Origin: Mariniphaga sp.
GTDB lineage: Bacteria; Bacteroidota; Bacteroidia; Bacteroidales; Prolixibacteraceae
NCBI GenBank assembly: GCA_024636975.1
Contig: JAGXGA010000055.1
Coordinates: forward strand, 248,001 to 312,000
DNA: 64,000 nt
Direction: 5' to 3'
Within the stretch, counting starts at the first letter, position 1, and every line of letters begins with the position of its first letter. Positions 17,676-26,776 of the stretch are shown here, piece after piece. The notes beneath the pieces were generated by a model, which saw only the letters and a list, made by a program, of their open reading frames with translations, was not told where the DNA came from and ran no database searches. A program made the translations under genes and the position numbers.

Positions 17676-20600
17676 TTAAAATTCAACATTTACTCCGAAG
17701 AGGTAATTTTTGGTTATGGGTGTATCTACTGTCCTGTACCCGTTGAGTGTTACCTCAGGCTCAATGGTATCTTCCTTAGCCAACGTCCAGATATTATTAC
17801 CGTTCACAAAAACCTTCAGACTGCTCATATGCAATTTATCAGAAACGCTTTTAGGTAAAGTATAACCCAGGTAAATGTCTTTCAGTCGTAAATGATCTGT
17901 TGACAGAACATGTCGTGATGACCAGCGGTCGGGTCTGTCAGCATTCCAGCCTACCGGGCGAGGGTTGTCAACGATGTCTCCGGGCTGCCTCCACCAGTTA
18001 TTTTCCACATCTTTTGCCAGATTGAAGGAACCGATTCTTAATCCGTCGTGGTGGAAAAAATAACCCGGATAATCAAATAAGCTACCACCCATCTGATAGG
18101 TAAATAACACCGATAATTCAAGTCCTCCCCATCTAAATGTATTTGTTAAGCCTCCCATCAGATCGGGAACTGATTTCCCTTGTATTTCGGGTTTTGCCAA
18201 TCCGCGGAAATTGGTCAGTTCATCCGAATTTTCAGGGTCAAGATAGAACAGTGGTAGCCCATTATCGGGATCTACACCAGCATAAGTGGGCAGGTATATG
18301 GTATTTATTGATTCACCTTCACGGAGAAGAAACATTCCACCGTCGCCTTTAAGTATATCCTTTCCGTCAGGAAGTTTATCAATTATTGAGCTGATGGTGG
18401 TAATATTAAAATCGGTTGTCCATTTGAAGTTTTTGGTTATTATATTGTTTGAATGAAGTTCAAATTCAAACCCTTTATTGGTTAGTTCTCCCAGGTTTTG
18501 CCACGATTCCTGGAAACCGGTAAGGTAACTTAGTGGTACGAGCATCAGGAGGTCCCTTGTTTTTTTATGATAATACTCCACTGTGGCGGATAATTTTCCT
18601 GTTGCATTGAAGTCGATTCCCACATTGAAGTTATCTGATTTTTCCCAGCTTAAATTTGGATTGTCTGGCTGTATGGGGTAAATGGCACTTTCAGAACCAT
18701 AACCGCTGCTAAAGGTGTACAGTCCGGGGTGAGCATAATAATCGATGGGCAGGGTACCGTTGGTTCCGTAGGAAGCCCTGATCTTTATATCATCCAATCC
18801 GTTTGAATTATCCATAGTGAGCCTCCATGCAGCAGAACCTGACCAGAAGTTTCCCCACCTGTTGTTGGCTCCAAGCCTTGATGAACCATCGGAACGGATA
18901 CTTCCCGATAAGTACAGTTTGTCGTTAAAATTGTAATTCATGTTTCCAATAAACGACATCAGGTTTGAAGCAGCTGTTTCGCTGCCTGTGCCCAATGGCT
19001 GACCATTTGATAGTTCAGGCAGCTTATAGGTGGAATAATTGCTTGATGAGGCCTGTAGTGTGCGGTAGTTCAATGATTCGACTTCATAGCCTCCCAGTAT
19101 CTGTAAAGTATGATTATTAAATGTTTTATTGAAATCGCCTATTACCGATGCATTTTTAACTATGGTAGTATAGGTAAGATGATCTGCCAACCCATTATAA
19201 ACATCTCCGTCCACACTTTCGGGTGCCCACCAGATCCTGGTTTTGCTGTCGTTGTAATCAAGACCAAAATTTGAACGAATAGTAAAGGCTGGAAGAACCT
19301 GCATATTTACATTTGCATTTGTCAGGCTGCGGTAACGTTCCACTTCGTAGGTTTCATCAGTAGCTTCACCCATCCCGATGCGTGAAATGAGCGGGTTTTT
19401 CACTTTTCCCATGCCAGCATCCTGATTGGGTGTGCCATCGGGATTATATACCGGTTGAGTGGGATTCATGGCAAATATCATGCTCAAAGGTGACGAATAA
19501 TTAATGCCCTGTTCCTGATCTGATTGGTCGCTGCTACCATTTTGGCTGGTATGCGACAGCATTTGTTTTACAGCTATATCCAGCCAGTCAGTGGCTTTGT
19601 GATTGAGATTCACTCTTCCTGAATACCTTTCAAAATTGCTTCCAATGACAATACCATCTATTTTATTATAACCAACGCCAGTGTAAAAAGTAGTTTTATC
19701 ACCTCCGCCCGATGCTGAAAACTGGAAATCGGAAGTCTCGCCCTGCTTGTAAACCACATCACGCCAGTCGGTATCTGATGCAGGTGTGGCCATTCCCCAT
19801 TTTCCTCCGTCAGGGTCTTCCTGCGCATACTGCCGGGCACGTTCCAGAACTTCCGGGTCCTGGTATCCCGGATCTTCAGGATATAGCCCAGGTTCATAAT
19901 AATAAAGGTAAGTGCCTATTAATGCATCGTTAACATATTCGAGGTATTGATCGGCGCTCATATGCTGATAAACTTTATCCATAGCAGTCTCTGAAGTACC
20001 ATAAGTTGCCTTGAAATTGAACTTTGTGGCACCGCTTTGACCCTTTTTTGTAGTTATCAGCACTACACCGTTTGCAGCCCTTGAACCATACAGAGAGGAG
20101 GCAGCAGCATCTTTTAAAATGGTCATGCTTTCAACATCTTCGGGGTTAAGTGTTGATAACAGATCGGTAGAAAAACCGGTATAACCATAAGTCCCCGTTT
20201 CCAGCGGGATGCCATCAATAACATATAAGGGCGTAGTAGATGCGTTAATTGAGCCAACCCCACGAATCTGAATTTCTCCTGATGCTCCCGGGGAACCCGT
20301 GGTGGAACTTACCCTGACGCCTGAAACCTTACCGGAAAGCATTTTATCTATGGATTCAGATGTTGATCTGCCAACCAGTTCATCTGAACCGACCTTTTGG
20401 GCAGAACCGGTAAACGATGAACGCTTGGAAGTGCCATAGGCTACAACCATTACCTCATCCATGCCAATTACTTCCTGTTCCATCACAACATTATAAATTG
20501 TTGACGATGTCACCGGAATCTCAACTGTTTTGAGTCCAACAAAGGAAAATAAGAGTTTCTCTTTCTCAGAAACTCTCAACGTAAAGTTACCGTCGGTATC

Positions 20601-20762
20601 GGTAATTGTACCATTAGACGTACCACTAATAATTACCGAAACCCCTGGGATAGGCTGTTTATCTTCAGCCGACGTTACATTTCCGGTAATCTGTTTTGTT
20701 TGTGCAAAAAGATTAAATATCCCCATACACAAAGCCAGTCCTGTGAATAGTAATTTCTTCAT
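17676..20762 (-). CDS. SusC/RagA-family TonB-dependent outer-membrane transporter
   Basis: A 1028-aa 22-strand barrel for TonB-driven uptake of an oligomeric nutrient. Order: signal peptide (residues 1-20, ending LFAQ), carboxypeptidase-D-regulatory-like domain (about 24-100, KQITGNVTSAEDKQPIPGVSVIISG), TonB box near MDEVMVVAYGTSKRSSFTGS, plug with RGVGSINASTTPLYVIDGIP and LKDAAASSLYGSRAANGVVLITTKKG, then the barrel ending NYLFGVNVEF. Length is normal. It lacks an extra N-terminal signalling (STN) domain, so no FecI/FecR-type control is expected. Confidence 0.96.
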   Translation of the reverse strand: MKKLLFTGLALCMGIFNLFAQTKQITGNVTSAEDKQPIPGVSVIISGTSNGTITDTDGNFTLRVSEKEKLLFSFVGLKTVEIPVTSSTIYNVVMEQEVIGMDEVMVVAYGTSKRSSFTGSAQKVGSDELVGRSTSESIDKMLSGKVSGVRVSSTTGSPGASGEIQIRGVGSINASTTPLYVIDGIPLETGTYGYTGFSTDLLSTLNPEDVESMTILKDAAASSLYGSRAANGVVLITTKKGQSGATKFNFKATYGTSETAMDKVYQHMSADQYLEYVNDALIGTYLYYYEPGLYPEDPGYQDPEVLERARQYAQEDPDGGKWGMATPASDTDWRDVVYKQGETSDFQFSASGGGDKTTFYTGVGYNKIDGIVIGSNFERYSGRVNLNHKATDWLDIAVKQMLSHTSQNGSSDQSDQEQGINYSSPLSMIFAMNPTQPVYNPDGTPNQDAGMGKVKNPLISRIGMGEATDETYEVERYRSLTNANVNMQVLPAFTIRSNFGLDYNDSKTRIWWAPESVDGDVYNGLADHLTYTTIVKNASVIGDFNKTFNNHTLQILGGYEVESLNYRTLQASSSNYSTYKLPELSNGQPLGTGSETAASNLMSFIGNMNYNFNDKLYLSGSIRSDGSSRLGANNRWGNFWSGSAAWRLTMDNSNGLDDIKIRASYGTNGTLPIDYYAHPGLYTFSSGYGSESAIYPIQPDNPNLSWEKSDNFNVGIDFNATGKLSATVEYYHKKTRDLLMLVPLSYLTGFQESWQNLGELTNKGFEFELHSNNIITKNFKWTTDFNITTISSIIDKLPDGKDILKGDGGMFLLREGESINTIYLPTYAGVDPDNGLPLFYLDPENSDELTNFRGLAKPEIQGKSVPDLMGGLTNTFRWGGLELSVLFTYQMGGSLFDYPGYFFHHDGLRIGSFNLAKDVENNWWRQPGDIVDNPRPVGWNADRPDRWSSRHVLSTDHLRLKDIYLGYTLPKSVSDKLHMSSLKVFVNGNNIWTLAKEDTIEPEVTLNGYRTVDTPITKNYLFGVNVEF

Positions 20763-20781
20763 AAATTTTTAGCTTTTTGGC

Positions 20782-20813
20782 CAAACATAAACATTTGCTT
20801 GTTTAGCGCTAAA
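20782..20813 (-). promoter_or_regulatory. susC promoter with overlapping palindrome
   Basis: On the minus strand TATGTTTG (20789-20782) is an exact TAnnTTTG element, 20 nt after TTA (20812-20810), one base from the -33 TTG. A perfect 12-bp palindrome, TTTAGCGCTAAA (20802-20813), lies over the -33 element and could be an operator. The ATG is 20 nt downstream of the -7 element. Confidence 0.5.
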
Positions 20814-20913
20814 AAAAATCAATGAAGAACCAAAACCGGACAGTAAATAGCTTTTTATTTGTAAAAAATGGAAATTTTGGTTGTTTGTATCTTAAAAGTT
20901 GCAGTTGGCTTAT

Positions 20914-20944
20914 AAAAAAAGGGGATTCAAGACCCCCTTTTTTT
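20914..20944. terminator. Bidirectional intrinsic terminator
   Basis: Seven A, four G, a 9-nt loop, four C and seven T form an 11-bp stem; both strands have a U tract. It starts 2 nt after the stop of the small minus-strand gene at 20947 and would isolate that gene from the susC promoter. Confidence 0.85.
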
Positions 20945-20946
20945 AT

Positions 20947-21138
20947 TTATGCTGCAACACATGAAAAAACTTCATCAAGTACATCGGCATACTTATTATG
21001 AAAATTTTGGTAACACCAGTCGTGCAATTCCTTCACTTCTTCAGCTTCAACCCATTTAATGCATTTTGTGAGTTCTTTTTTAAAAAGATCTTTGCTGAAG
21101 CTTACTTTAGGAAGAATTATTTTTGCATATTCTAGCAT
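20947..21138 (-). CDS. Small conserved-looking protein, unknown function
   Basis: A 63-aa protein beginning MLEYAKIILPKVSFSKDLF, with charged helices (KKELTKCIKWVEAEEVKELHDWCYQNF) and a C-terminus FSCVAA. No signal peptide or membrane helix; three Cys. I do not recognise a named family. Its reality is supported by a strong intrinsic terminator starting 2 nt past the stop codon and by normal codon use. It follows trpA after 163 nt and could be the distal end of that transcript or a separate unit. Confidence 0.6.
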   Translation of the reverse strand: MLEYAKIILPKVSFSKDLFKKELTKCIKWVEAEEVKELHDWCYQNFHNKYADVLDEVFSCVAA

Positions 21139-21301
21139 AATCTGGAATATTAAGGTTTACAAATCGAGTTTAAGATAGCAGGAATATTTCAATAAGAATA
21201 TGTTTTAAAATAGGGTTTAACACTTATTAACGATGCCTTGCAGGAGAGGGTAATATATTATTCTGAATTACTGAATTTTATAAAATTCTAAAAAAATTTA
21301 T

Positions 21302-22084
21302 TTAATTTTTTTTTCTTATTTTTTTTATAAAACCGGGAATGGTTTTTTCCGGTTCCTCATGATCCTGGAATGAAGATATAAATGCGCTTCCGATTATAGC
21401 TCCCCGTGAATACTTACAGGCATTTTCAAACGTATCATGATCTGAAATACCAAAACCTATAAGACGAGGGTTTTTCAGGTTCATTTGCTGAATCCGTTCA
21501 AAATATTCCTGGTGAAAATCTTCCACTTTTTTACCGGCTCCGGTAACCGATGCTGATGAAACCATATAAATAAATCCCTCAGATGCCTCATCGATTTCCC
21601 TGATACGTTCTGCCGGGGTTTGAGGAGTAATCAGCAGGATATTGTGCAGGTTGTTTTCGCGAAAATGCATTTTGTACTGCTCATTGTACTCTTCCAGTGG
21701 CAAATCGGGAAGAATAACTCCATCGATGCCTGTTTCGCTGCATCTTTTACAGAATTCAGCCACTCCATACTGCATTACAGGATTGAAATAACCCATCAGA
21801 ATAAGCGGAATTTGTACCGATTGTCTGATTTCTTCAAGCTGACTAAAAAGCAGTTGAAGCGACATCCCGTTTTTAAGGGCCAGTTCGCTGCTCCGTTGAA
21901 TGGTTGGTCCATCGGCAGTGGGGTCTGAAAAGGGAATCCCGATTTCAATAAGATCAACTCCATTTTGTGCCAGGAGTTTAATAATCTTTACCGTATCGTT
22001 TAGACGGGGGAAGCCGGCAGTAAAATAAACCGACAATATGTCTTTCTTATTGGTTTCAAAAAGCTGATTGATTCTGTTTTTCAT
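21302..22084 (-). CDS. trpA: Tryptophan synthase alpha chain
   Basis: Cleaves indole-3-glycerol phosphate to indole and glyceraldehyde-3-phosphate within the alpha2beta2 complex. 260 aa. The catalytic Glu and Asp are in VDLIEIGIPFSDPTADGPTIQ (about residues 43-63), and the phosphate site in GFGISDHDTF and GAIIGSAFISSF. The C-terminus is a run of Lys (KKIRKKN). Last gene of the trp operon, 90 nt after trpB. Confidence 0.96.
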   Translation of the reverse strand: MKNRINQLFETNKKDILSVYFTAGFPRLNDTVKIIKLLAQNGVDLIEIGIPFSDPTADGPTIQRSSELALKNGMSLQLLFSQLEEIRQSVQIPLILMGYFNPVMQYGVAEFCKRCSETGIDGVILPDLPLEEYNEQYKMHFRENNLHNILLITPQTPAERIREIDEASEGFIYMVSSASVTGAGKKVEDFHQEYFERIQQMNLKNPRLIGFGISDHDTFENACKYSRGAIIGSAFISSFQDHEEPEKTIPGFIKKIRKKN

Positions 22085-22174
22085 ACTTCTGGTTTTTATT
22101 TAGCAATTTCAAAGTTAAGCCTTATGCAGCACTATTTCTTAGAATATCCAATTGGGTCATGTCTTTCTTATTTT

Positions 22175-23356
22175 TCAATATCCAAAATAGTTCAGGTAGG
22201 TTTCCATATCCTTATTTCCGCTGCCTGAAAGGTTGATTACATTAACATCGTCGGGTTTCATTTCCAGTTTTTCCAATGCAGCCAGGGCATGTGCCGATTC
22301 AAGTGCCGGTATAATTCCTTCCTTTTGTGTAAGCAGCACTGCAGCCTTAAGTACTTCTTCATCGGTTGCTGCGAGAAATTTAGCCCTGCCCGATTTAAAA
22401 AGATGTGCGTGTAGCGGCCCGATTCCAGGATAATCGAGACCAGCAGAGATAGAATAAGGTTCGGTTATCTGCCCGTCCTTATTTTGCATCAGCATGGTCC
22501 GGCTGGCATGCAGTACACCTGGTGAACCCACAAGCAGAGTGGCTGCGGTCTCGTTTGTATCCACCCCCTTCCCGGCAGCCTCCACACCAATAAGCTCCAC
22601 CTGTTCGTGATCGAGGTAATGGTAAAAAGCCCCGGCTGCATTGCTTCCGCCCCCAACACAGGCCAGTATGCGTGATGGGAATTCGCTTCCGGTTTGTTCG
22701 CTTAGCTGCTTTTTCATTTCAAGGCTTATCACCGACTGAAACCGGGCAACCATATCGGGGAAGGGATGAGGACCCACCACCGATCCAATAATGTAGTGGG
22801 TATCTTCCGGGTTGTTTATCCAGTCGCGCATGGCTTCATTGGTGGCGTCTTTTAAGGTTTTGTTGCCACTATGCACCGGAACCACTTCTGCTCCCAGCAT
22901 CTTCATTTTCTTTACATTCGGAGCCTGTCGCTGCACATCAAGCGCCCCCATATAAACTATGCACTTTAACCCTTTCAGTGCACAAACTGTGGCCGTGGCC
23001 ACCCCATGCTGCCCGGCACCGGTCTCTGCAATGATTCGTTTCTTCCCAAGCCTGCCTGCAAGTAAAATCTGTCCTACCGTATTGTTCAGCTTATGTGACC
23101 CCGTATGGTTCAAATCTTCCCTTTTCAGATAAATATTTGTGCCGTAATGTTCCGATAAACGACCGGCGAAATAAAGGGGAGAGGGACGTCCCACATAATC
23201 TTTCATAAGCTGGTCGAATTCCTTTTTAAAATCGGGCGATTCAATAATTTCAAGGTAACGGTGCCGGAGCTCATTTATGTTGGTATACATCATTTCAGGA
23301 ATCCAGGCACCACCGAATTCACCGTAATATCCTTTTTCATTTACATCGTATTTCAT
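22175..23356 (-). CDS. trpB: Tryptophan synthase beta chain
   Basis: PLP enzyme condensing indole with serine, 393 aa. I start at the ATG at 23356 (KYDVNEKGYYGEFGGAWIPE), the standard TrpB1 N-terminus, instead of 33 nt upstream. PLP lysine in LNHTGSHKLNN (about residue 85), glycine-rich phosphate loop CVGGGSNAAG, and the C-terminal serine in NLSGSGNKDM. It is the ordinary TrpB1 form that partners TrpA. Confidence 0.97.
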   Translation of the reverse strand: MKYDVNEKGYYGEFGGAWIPEMMYTNINELRHRYLEIIESPDFKKEFDQLMKDYVGRPSPLYFAGRLSEHYGTNIYLKREDLNHTGSHKLNNTVGQILLAGRLGKKRIIAETGAGQHGVATATVCALKGLKCIVYMGALDVQRQAPNVKKMKMLGAEVVPVHSGNKTLKDATNEAMRDWINNPEDTHYIIGSVVGPHPFPDMVARFQSVISLEMKKQLSEQTGSEFPSRILACVGGGSNAAGAFYHYLDHEQVELIGVEAAGKGVDTNETAATLLVGSPGVLHASRTMLMQNKDGQITEPYSISAGLDYPGIGPLHAHLFKSGRAKFLAATDEEVLKAAVLLTQKEGIIPALESAHALAALEKLEMKPDDVNVINLSGSGNKDMETYLNYFGY

Positions 23357-23497
23357 ATGATTAAAATTGTTAATTTTTAATGGTATCATATAGAACTCGC
23401 AGGAGAGTTTGAATAAATAACTTTTGGTGTGGTATATTGCTCATGCTCATTTCATAACCATTGTTTAAAAGTCGTAAACATTAAAATTTTTGAATAA

Positions 23498-24124
23498 TTA
23501 TCCCTTCAATTGTGTGATAAATGTTTCTAACTTATCAGCATTCTTCACTCCGGGTTCTTCCTCAAAACCGCTGTTCAGATCAATTCCAAAAAGCCCCGGA
23601 TGCTCCAGTTGCTTAACCTTTTCTACATCTTCCGGATTTATTCCACCGCTTAGAAAAAAAGGTTTTTTACCCGAATACTTATCCAATATTCCCCAGTTAA
23701 ATTTTTTTCCTGAACCTCCCGGCAAACTGCTTTTTGTGTCGAACAGAAAATAATCGACACTTCTGTCATAGGCTTTCAATTCAGAAAAATCAAAATCTTC
23801 ATTCAGGTTAAAGGCCTTTATCACCTTCAATCCCTGTTTTTTAAGAATACGGCAGGTTTTCGGGTTCTCTTTTCCATGTAACTGTACATAGCTGAATCCA
23901 AGATTTTTTGCCAGACCCATAATCTCAAAAATGTTCTCATCAACAAAAACTGCCACTTTTATTTTGGTTGAATTAAAAAGTCCCGGGTCGGTAACACTAC
24001 CTACAAAACGCTTTGATTCAGGATAAAAAATAAACCCCAGAAAATCGACAGGAAGCTTATCCACTGCCTCCCGATTGGCCGTAAACTTCATGCCACAAAC
24101 TTTTATTTTTAGATTCTGATGCAT
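23498..24124 (-). CDS. trpF: Phosphoribosylanthranilate isomerase
   Basis: Third committed step of tryptophan synthesis, an Amadori rearrangement. 208-aa TIM barrel. The catalytic Cys is in KIKVCGMKF (about residue 10) and the catalytic Asp in FLFDTKSS; the phosphate site is FFLSGGINPEDV and GIDLNSGFEEEPGVKN. Separate from trpC here, as in most Bacteroidota, whereas the two are fused in enterobacteria. 141 nt precede trpB. Confidence 0.95.
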   Translation of the reverse strand: MHQNLKIKVCGMKFTANREAVDKLPVDFLGFIFYPESKRFVGSVTDPGLFNSTKIKVAVFVDENIFEIMGLAKNLGFSYVQLHGKENPKTCRILKKQGLKVIKAFNLNEDFDFSELKAYDRSVDYFLFDTKSSLPGGSGKKFNWGILDKYSGKKPFFLSGGINPEDVEKVKQLEHPGLFGIDLNSGFEEEPGVKNADKLETFITQLKG

Positions 24125-24202
24125 ATATATTTAATGTTGTTTCTATTTATGTCGGTTCAAAATACAGAAGGCAGATCATCATTGAGCTGCTGGCCTGATA
24201 GT

Positions 24203-24988
24203 TTACTCCAATTCTGAAATTAATTTTTTACAGGCTTCACCCGGATTTTTTGACTTCATAAATGTTTCTCCAATCAGAAAACCCCGAAACCCATTTTCCT
24301 TCAGATAACGAATAGTTGTTGCATTGCTGATGCCACTTTCTGAGATTTTAATGTACCTGTCGGGAATAAGTTCAGCAAGTTTAACCGATGTCTCCACATC
24401 CACTTTAAAAGTTTTAAGGTTGCGGTTGTTTACACCGACCATATCCACGAATTCGTTTAGTTTATTAAGCTCTTCGGCATTATGTACTTCCATAAGCACT
24501 TCCATACCCATGCTCTTAGCTTTTTTTGCCAGCTGTTCAGCCTGTTTCTTTTCGAGGCACGCAGCAATAAGCAGGATGACGTCGGCGCCATAAGCCTTGG
24601 CTTCTGCCACCTGCCACGGATCAATCATAAAATCCTTTCGCAGAATGGGAATATCCGTATTGACCTCGCGTGCTTTTAAAAGGTTGGCCAGGGTTCCTCC
24701 AAAATATTCGTAATCGGTTAATACCGATAAACCGGCTGCCCCTGCTTCAGCATAATCCCGGGTAACTGCCTCCACTTTCACACCAAAATTGATCTCACCT
24801 TTTGAAGGCGATTTCTGCTTGAACTCTGCTATTATTCCAGTTGAACCCGATTTTGCCAATGCATCTTTTAATGAATTGCAGTTTCTTTTGAACCAGGGAT
24901 AGCTTTTTAATTGCACCTCAGATACTACCTTTTTCTGGTGATTGATTTCCTGCTTTTTACTTTCAATAATTTTATCGAGAATGTTCAT
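24203..24988 (-). CDS. trpC: Indole-3-glycerol phosphate synthase
   Basis: Ring closure of CdRP to indole-glycerol phosphate; 261 aa TIM barrel. Conserved motifs: IIAEFKQKSPSKGEI with catalytic Lys (about residue 53), LSVLTDYEYFGG, LRKDFMIDPWQV, VLLIAACL, LMEVHNAEEL, VGVNNRNLKTF, and KISESGI. Lies between trpD (87-nt gap) and trpF (78-nt gap). Confidence 0.96.
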   Translation of the reverse strand: MNILDKIIESKKQEINHQKKVVSEVQLKSYPWFKRNCNSLKDALAKSGSTGIIAEFKQKSPSKGEINFGVKVEAVTRDYAEAGAAGLSVLTDYEYFGGTLANLLKAREVNTDIPILRKDFMIDPWQVAEAKAYGADVILLIAACLEKKQAEQLAKKAKSMGMEVLMEVHNAEELNKLNEFVDMVGVNNRNLKTFKVDVETSVKLAELIPDRYIKISESGISNATTIRYLKENGFRGFLIGETFMKSKNPGEACKKLISELE

Positions 24989-25075
24989 GTTTTTCTTTTT
25001 AAGCCGGCGTTTACTTCATAAAATCGTTGATTGAGATGAAATCATCAATTCAAATACAAAAGTACAGTTGTTTTC

Positions 25076-26062
25076 TTAAGCTGTAACAGCTTTAAGTTTT
25101 TGCAGTGCCTTCCCGTCTTTAAGCGAATCGGTTGCCATTTGAACACATTCCAGCAAACTTTTTTCCGGGAATACCAGGTTTAACCCCACGGCAGAATTGG
25201 CTATAACCACATTGTTTTGGGCAGCAGTTCCTTTGCCTTCCAACACATCAGTAAAGATACGGGCTGCTTCCTTTACTGTATTTCCGCCGTAAAGACTATC
25301 AGGCGGAATGTTTTCAAAACCAAAACTTCCCGGTGAAAATATGCCTTCTTTACTGTTGGTAGAAAAATACGTATCATCGGTAAGCGAAATTTCATCATAA
25401 CCATCGTGGCTGCTAATAATCGTATAGTTTACATCCAAAGACTCATATACATTCTTGTAATGATTGAAATTTTCCCTGTTATTCACCCCCAGTAACTGGT
25501 ATTTTGGGAATGACGGATTAATCATAGGACCCAGAATGTTAAAGAAAGTCTGTACCCGCAATGCCCGTCTTACCGGTGCAATGTGCTTCATTGCCGGATG
25601 GAACAGCGGGGCGTGCATAAAACAAAAATTAGCTTTGTCGAGATCACTCTTTAATTTACCGGGATCATTGCTGCACTGGTAGCCCAGGTATTCGAGCACA
25701 TTTGAGGAGCCACTGGTCGACGATACTGCATAATTCCCGTGTTTGGCAACATTTACTCCAGCCCCGGCAATTATAAAACAAGCCAGGGTGGAAATGTTAA
25801 ACGTGTTCTTTCCGTCGCCACCTGTCCCTACAACATCAATGGCATTGTATTCCGAAAGGTCGGTTTCAAGGCATAGCTCTGCCATGGCATCACGGAATCC
25901 GGCCAGCTCTTCAGAAGATATGGGACGCATTTTATATACGGTGAGAAACGATGCAAACTCTGCCTCGCTGTGCATGCCCTTGCCAATTTCAAGCAGGCTC
26001 TGCCGGGCTCCGGAACGGGAAAGCATATTTCCTTCAAATAAGTATTCCAGTGTTTGTTTCAT
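25076..26062 (-). CDS. trpD: Anthranilate phosphoribosyltransferase
   Basis: Transfers phosphoribose from PRPP to anthranilate; 328 aa. The PRPP loop is DVVGTGGDGKNTFNIST (about residues 78-94), followed by KHGNYAVSSTSGSSNVLEYLG, the family's second glycine/serine loop. Not fused to trpG. Ends LKAVTA with no extension. Confidence 0.96.
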   Translation of the reverse strand: MKQTLEYLFEGNMLSRSGARQSLLEIGKGMHSEAEFASFLTVYKMRPISSEELAGFRDAMAELCLETDLSEYNAIDVVGTGGDGKNTFNISTLACFIIAGAGVNVAKHGNYAVSSTSGSSNVLEYLGYQCSNDPGKLKSDLDKANFCFMHAPLFHPAMKHIAPVRRALRVQTFFNILGPMINPSFPKYQLLGVNNRENFNHYKNVYESLDVNYTIISSHDGYDEISLTDDTYFSTNSKEGIFSPGSFGFENIPPDSLYGGNTVKEAARIFTDVLEGKGTAAQNNVVIANSAVGLNLVFPEKSLLECVQMATDSLKDGKALQKLKAVTA

Positions 26063-26155
26063 ATTGTTGATAAGATTTAATCTGTTTAAATTTTTAATTG
26101 CCGTTAGTAGGTTTTATCAAAACCTGTAGCTGACATACCTGGTGCTTTATTCCTT

Positions 26156-26743
26156 TTATTGGGGTGGTTTATTCAGCCAGTTTTCAATTATTTTTTCACC
26201 CCATGGCGTTAGAACTGATTCAGGATGAAATTGTACGCCTTCCAGGTTATATTCCTTGTGCTTCATCGACATGATCATTCCTTCATCATCATAGCTGGTA
26301 ACTTCAAAGCAATCGGGCAGGTTTTCCTTTTGAACTATCCAGGAGTGGTACCGCCCTACATCAAAAGTTTCGGGAAGCCCGTTGAAAAGAGTGGTTCCTG
26401 CAGAGGTAACTTTTACAGGTGTGGCCATGCCGTGTATTACCCGGTTCATATTGTGCAACTTACCTCCGAAAGCCTCACCAATTGCCTGGTGGCCCAGGCA
26501 GACACCAAGTATGCTCTTTTTTGAGGCATACATCTTTATAATGTCCAAAAGAAGACCTGCTTCCTCTGGCAGGCCGGGACCCGGTGAAAGAACAATCTTA
26601 TCGTATTTGTCGATATCCTCCAATTCTATTTCATCGTTCCGGAAAACATCCACCTCAAGGCCGGTTATTTTTTTAATGGCATGAACCAGGTTGTAAGTGA
26701 ATGAATCGTAATTGTCGATTACCAGTATTTTTATTGTTTCCAT
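26156..26743 (-). CDS. trpG: Anthranilate synthase glutaminase subunit
   Basis: Class I glutamine amidotransferase that feeds ammonia to TrpE; 195 aa. N-terminus KILVIDNYDSFTYNLVHAI; oxyanion motif SPGPGLPEEAGL; nucleophile Cys in ILGVCLGHQAIGEAFGG (about residue 82); the His-Glu pair in EGVQFHPESVLTPWG. Such subunits may also serve aminodeoxychorismate synthase, but location between trpE (33-nt gap) and trpD makes the trp role clear. Confidence 0.95.
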   Translation of the reverse strand: METIKILVIDNYDSFTYNLVHAIKKITGLEVDVFRNDEIELEDIDKYDKIVLSPGPGLPEEAGLLLDIIKMYASKKSILGVCLGHQAIGEAFGGKLHNMNRVIHGMATPVKVTSAGTTLFNGLPETFDVGRYHSWIVQKENLPDCFEVTSYDDEGMIMSMKHKEYNLEGVQFHPESVLTPWGEKIIENWLNKPPQ

Positions 26744-26776
26744 TATTTCTTAATGCTTGATTTTTAGTATATAGTA

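Noticed and set aside
21273-21288. 16-bp palindrome GAATTTTATAAAATTC after trpA as a terminator
   Set aside because: All stem pairs but two are A-T and no T run follows on the minus strand; chance in AT-rich sequence is likely.
26156-26743. TrpG as a PabA-type subunit of folate synthesis only
   Set aside because: No pabB or pabC is adjacent and the gene lies within a complete trp operon between trpE and trpD.
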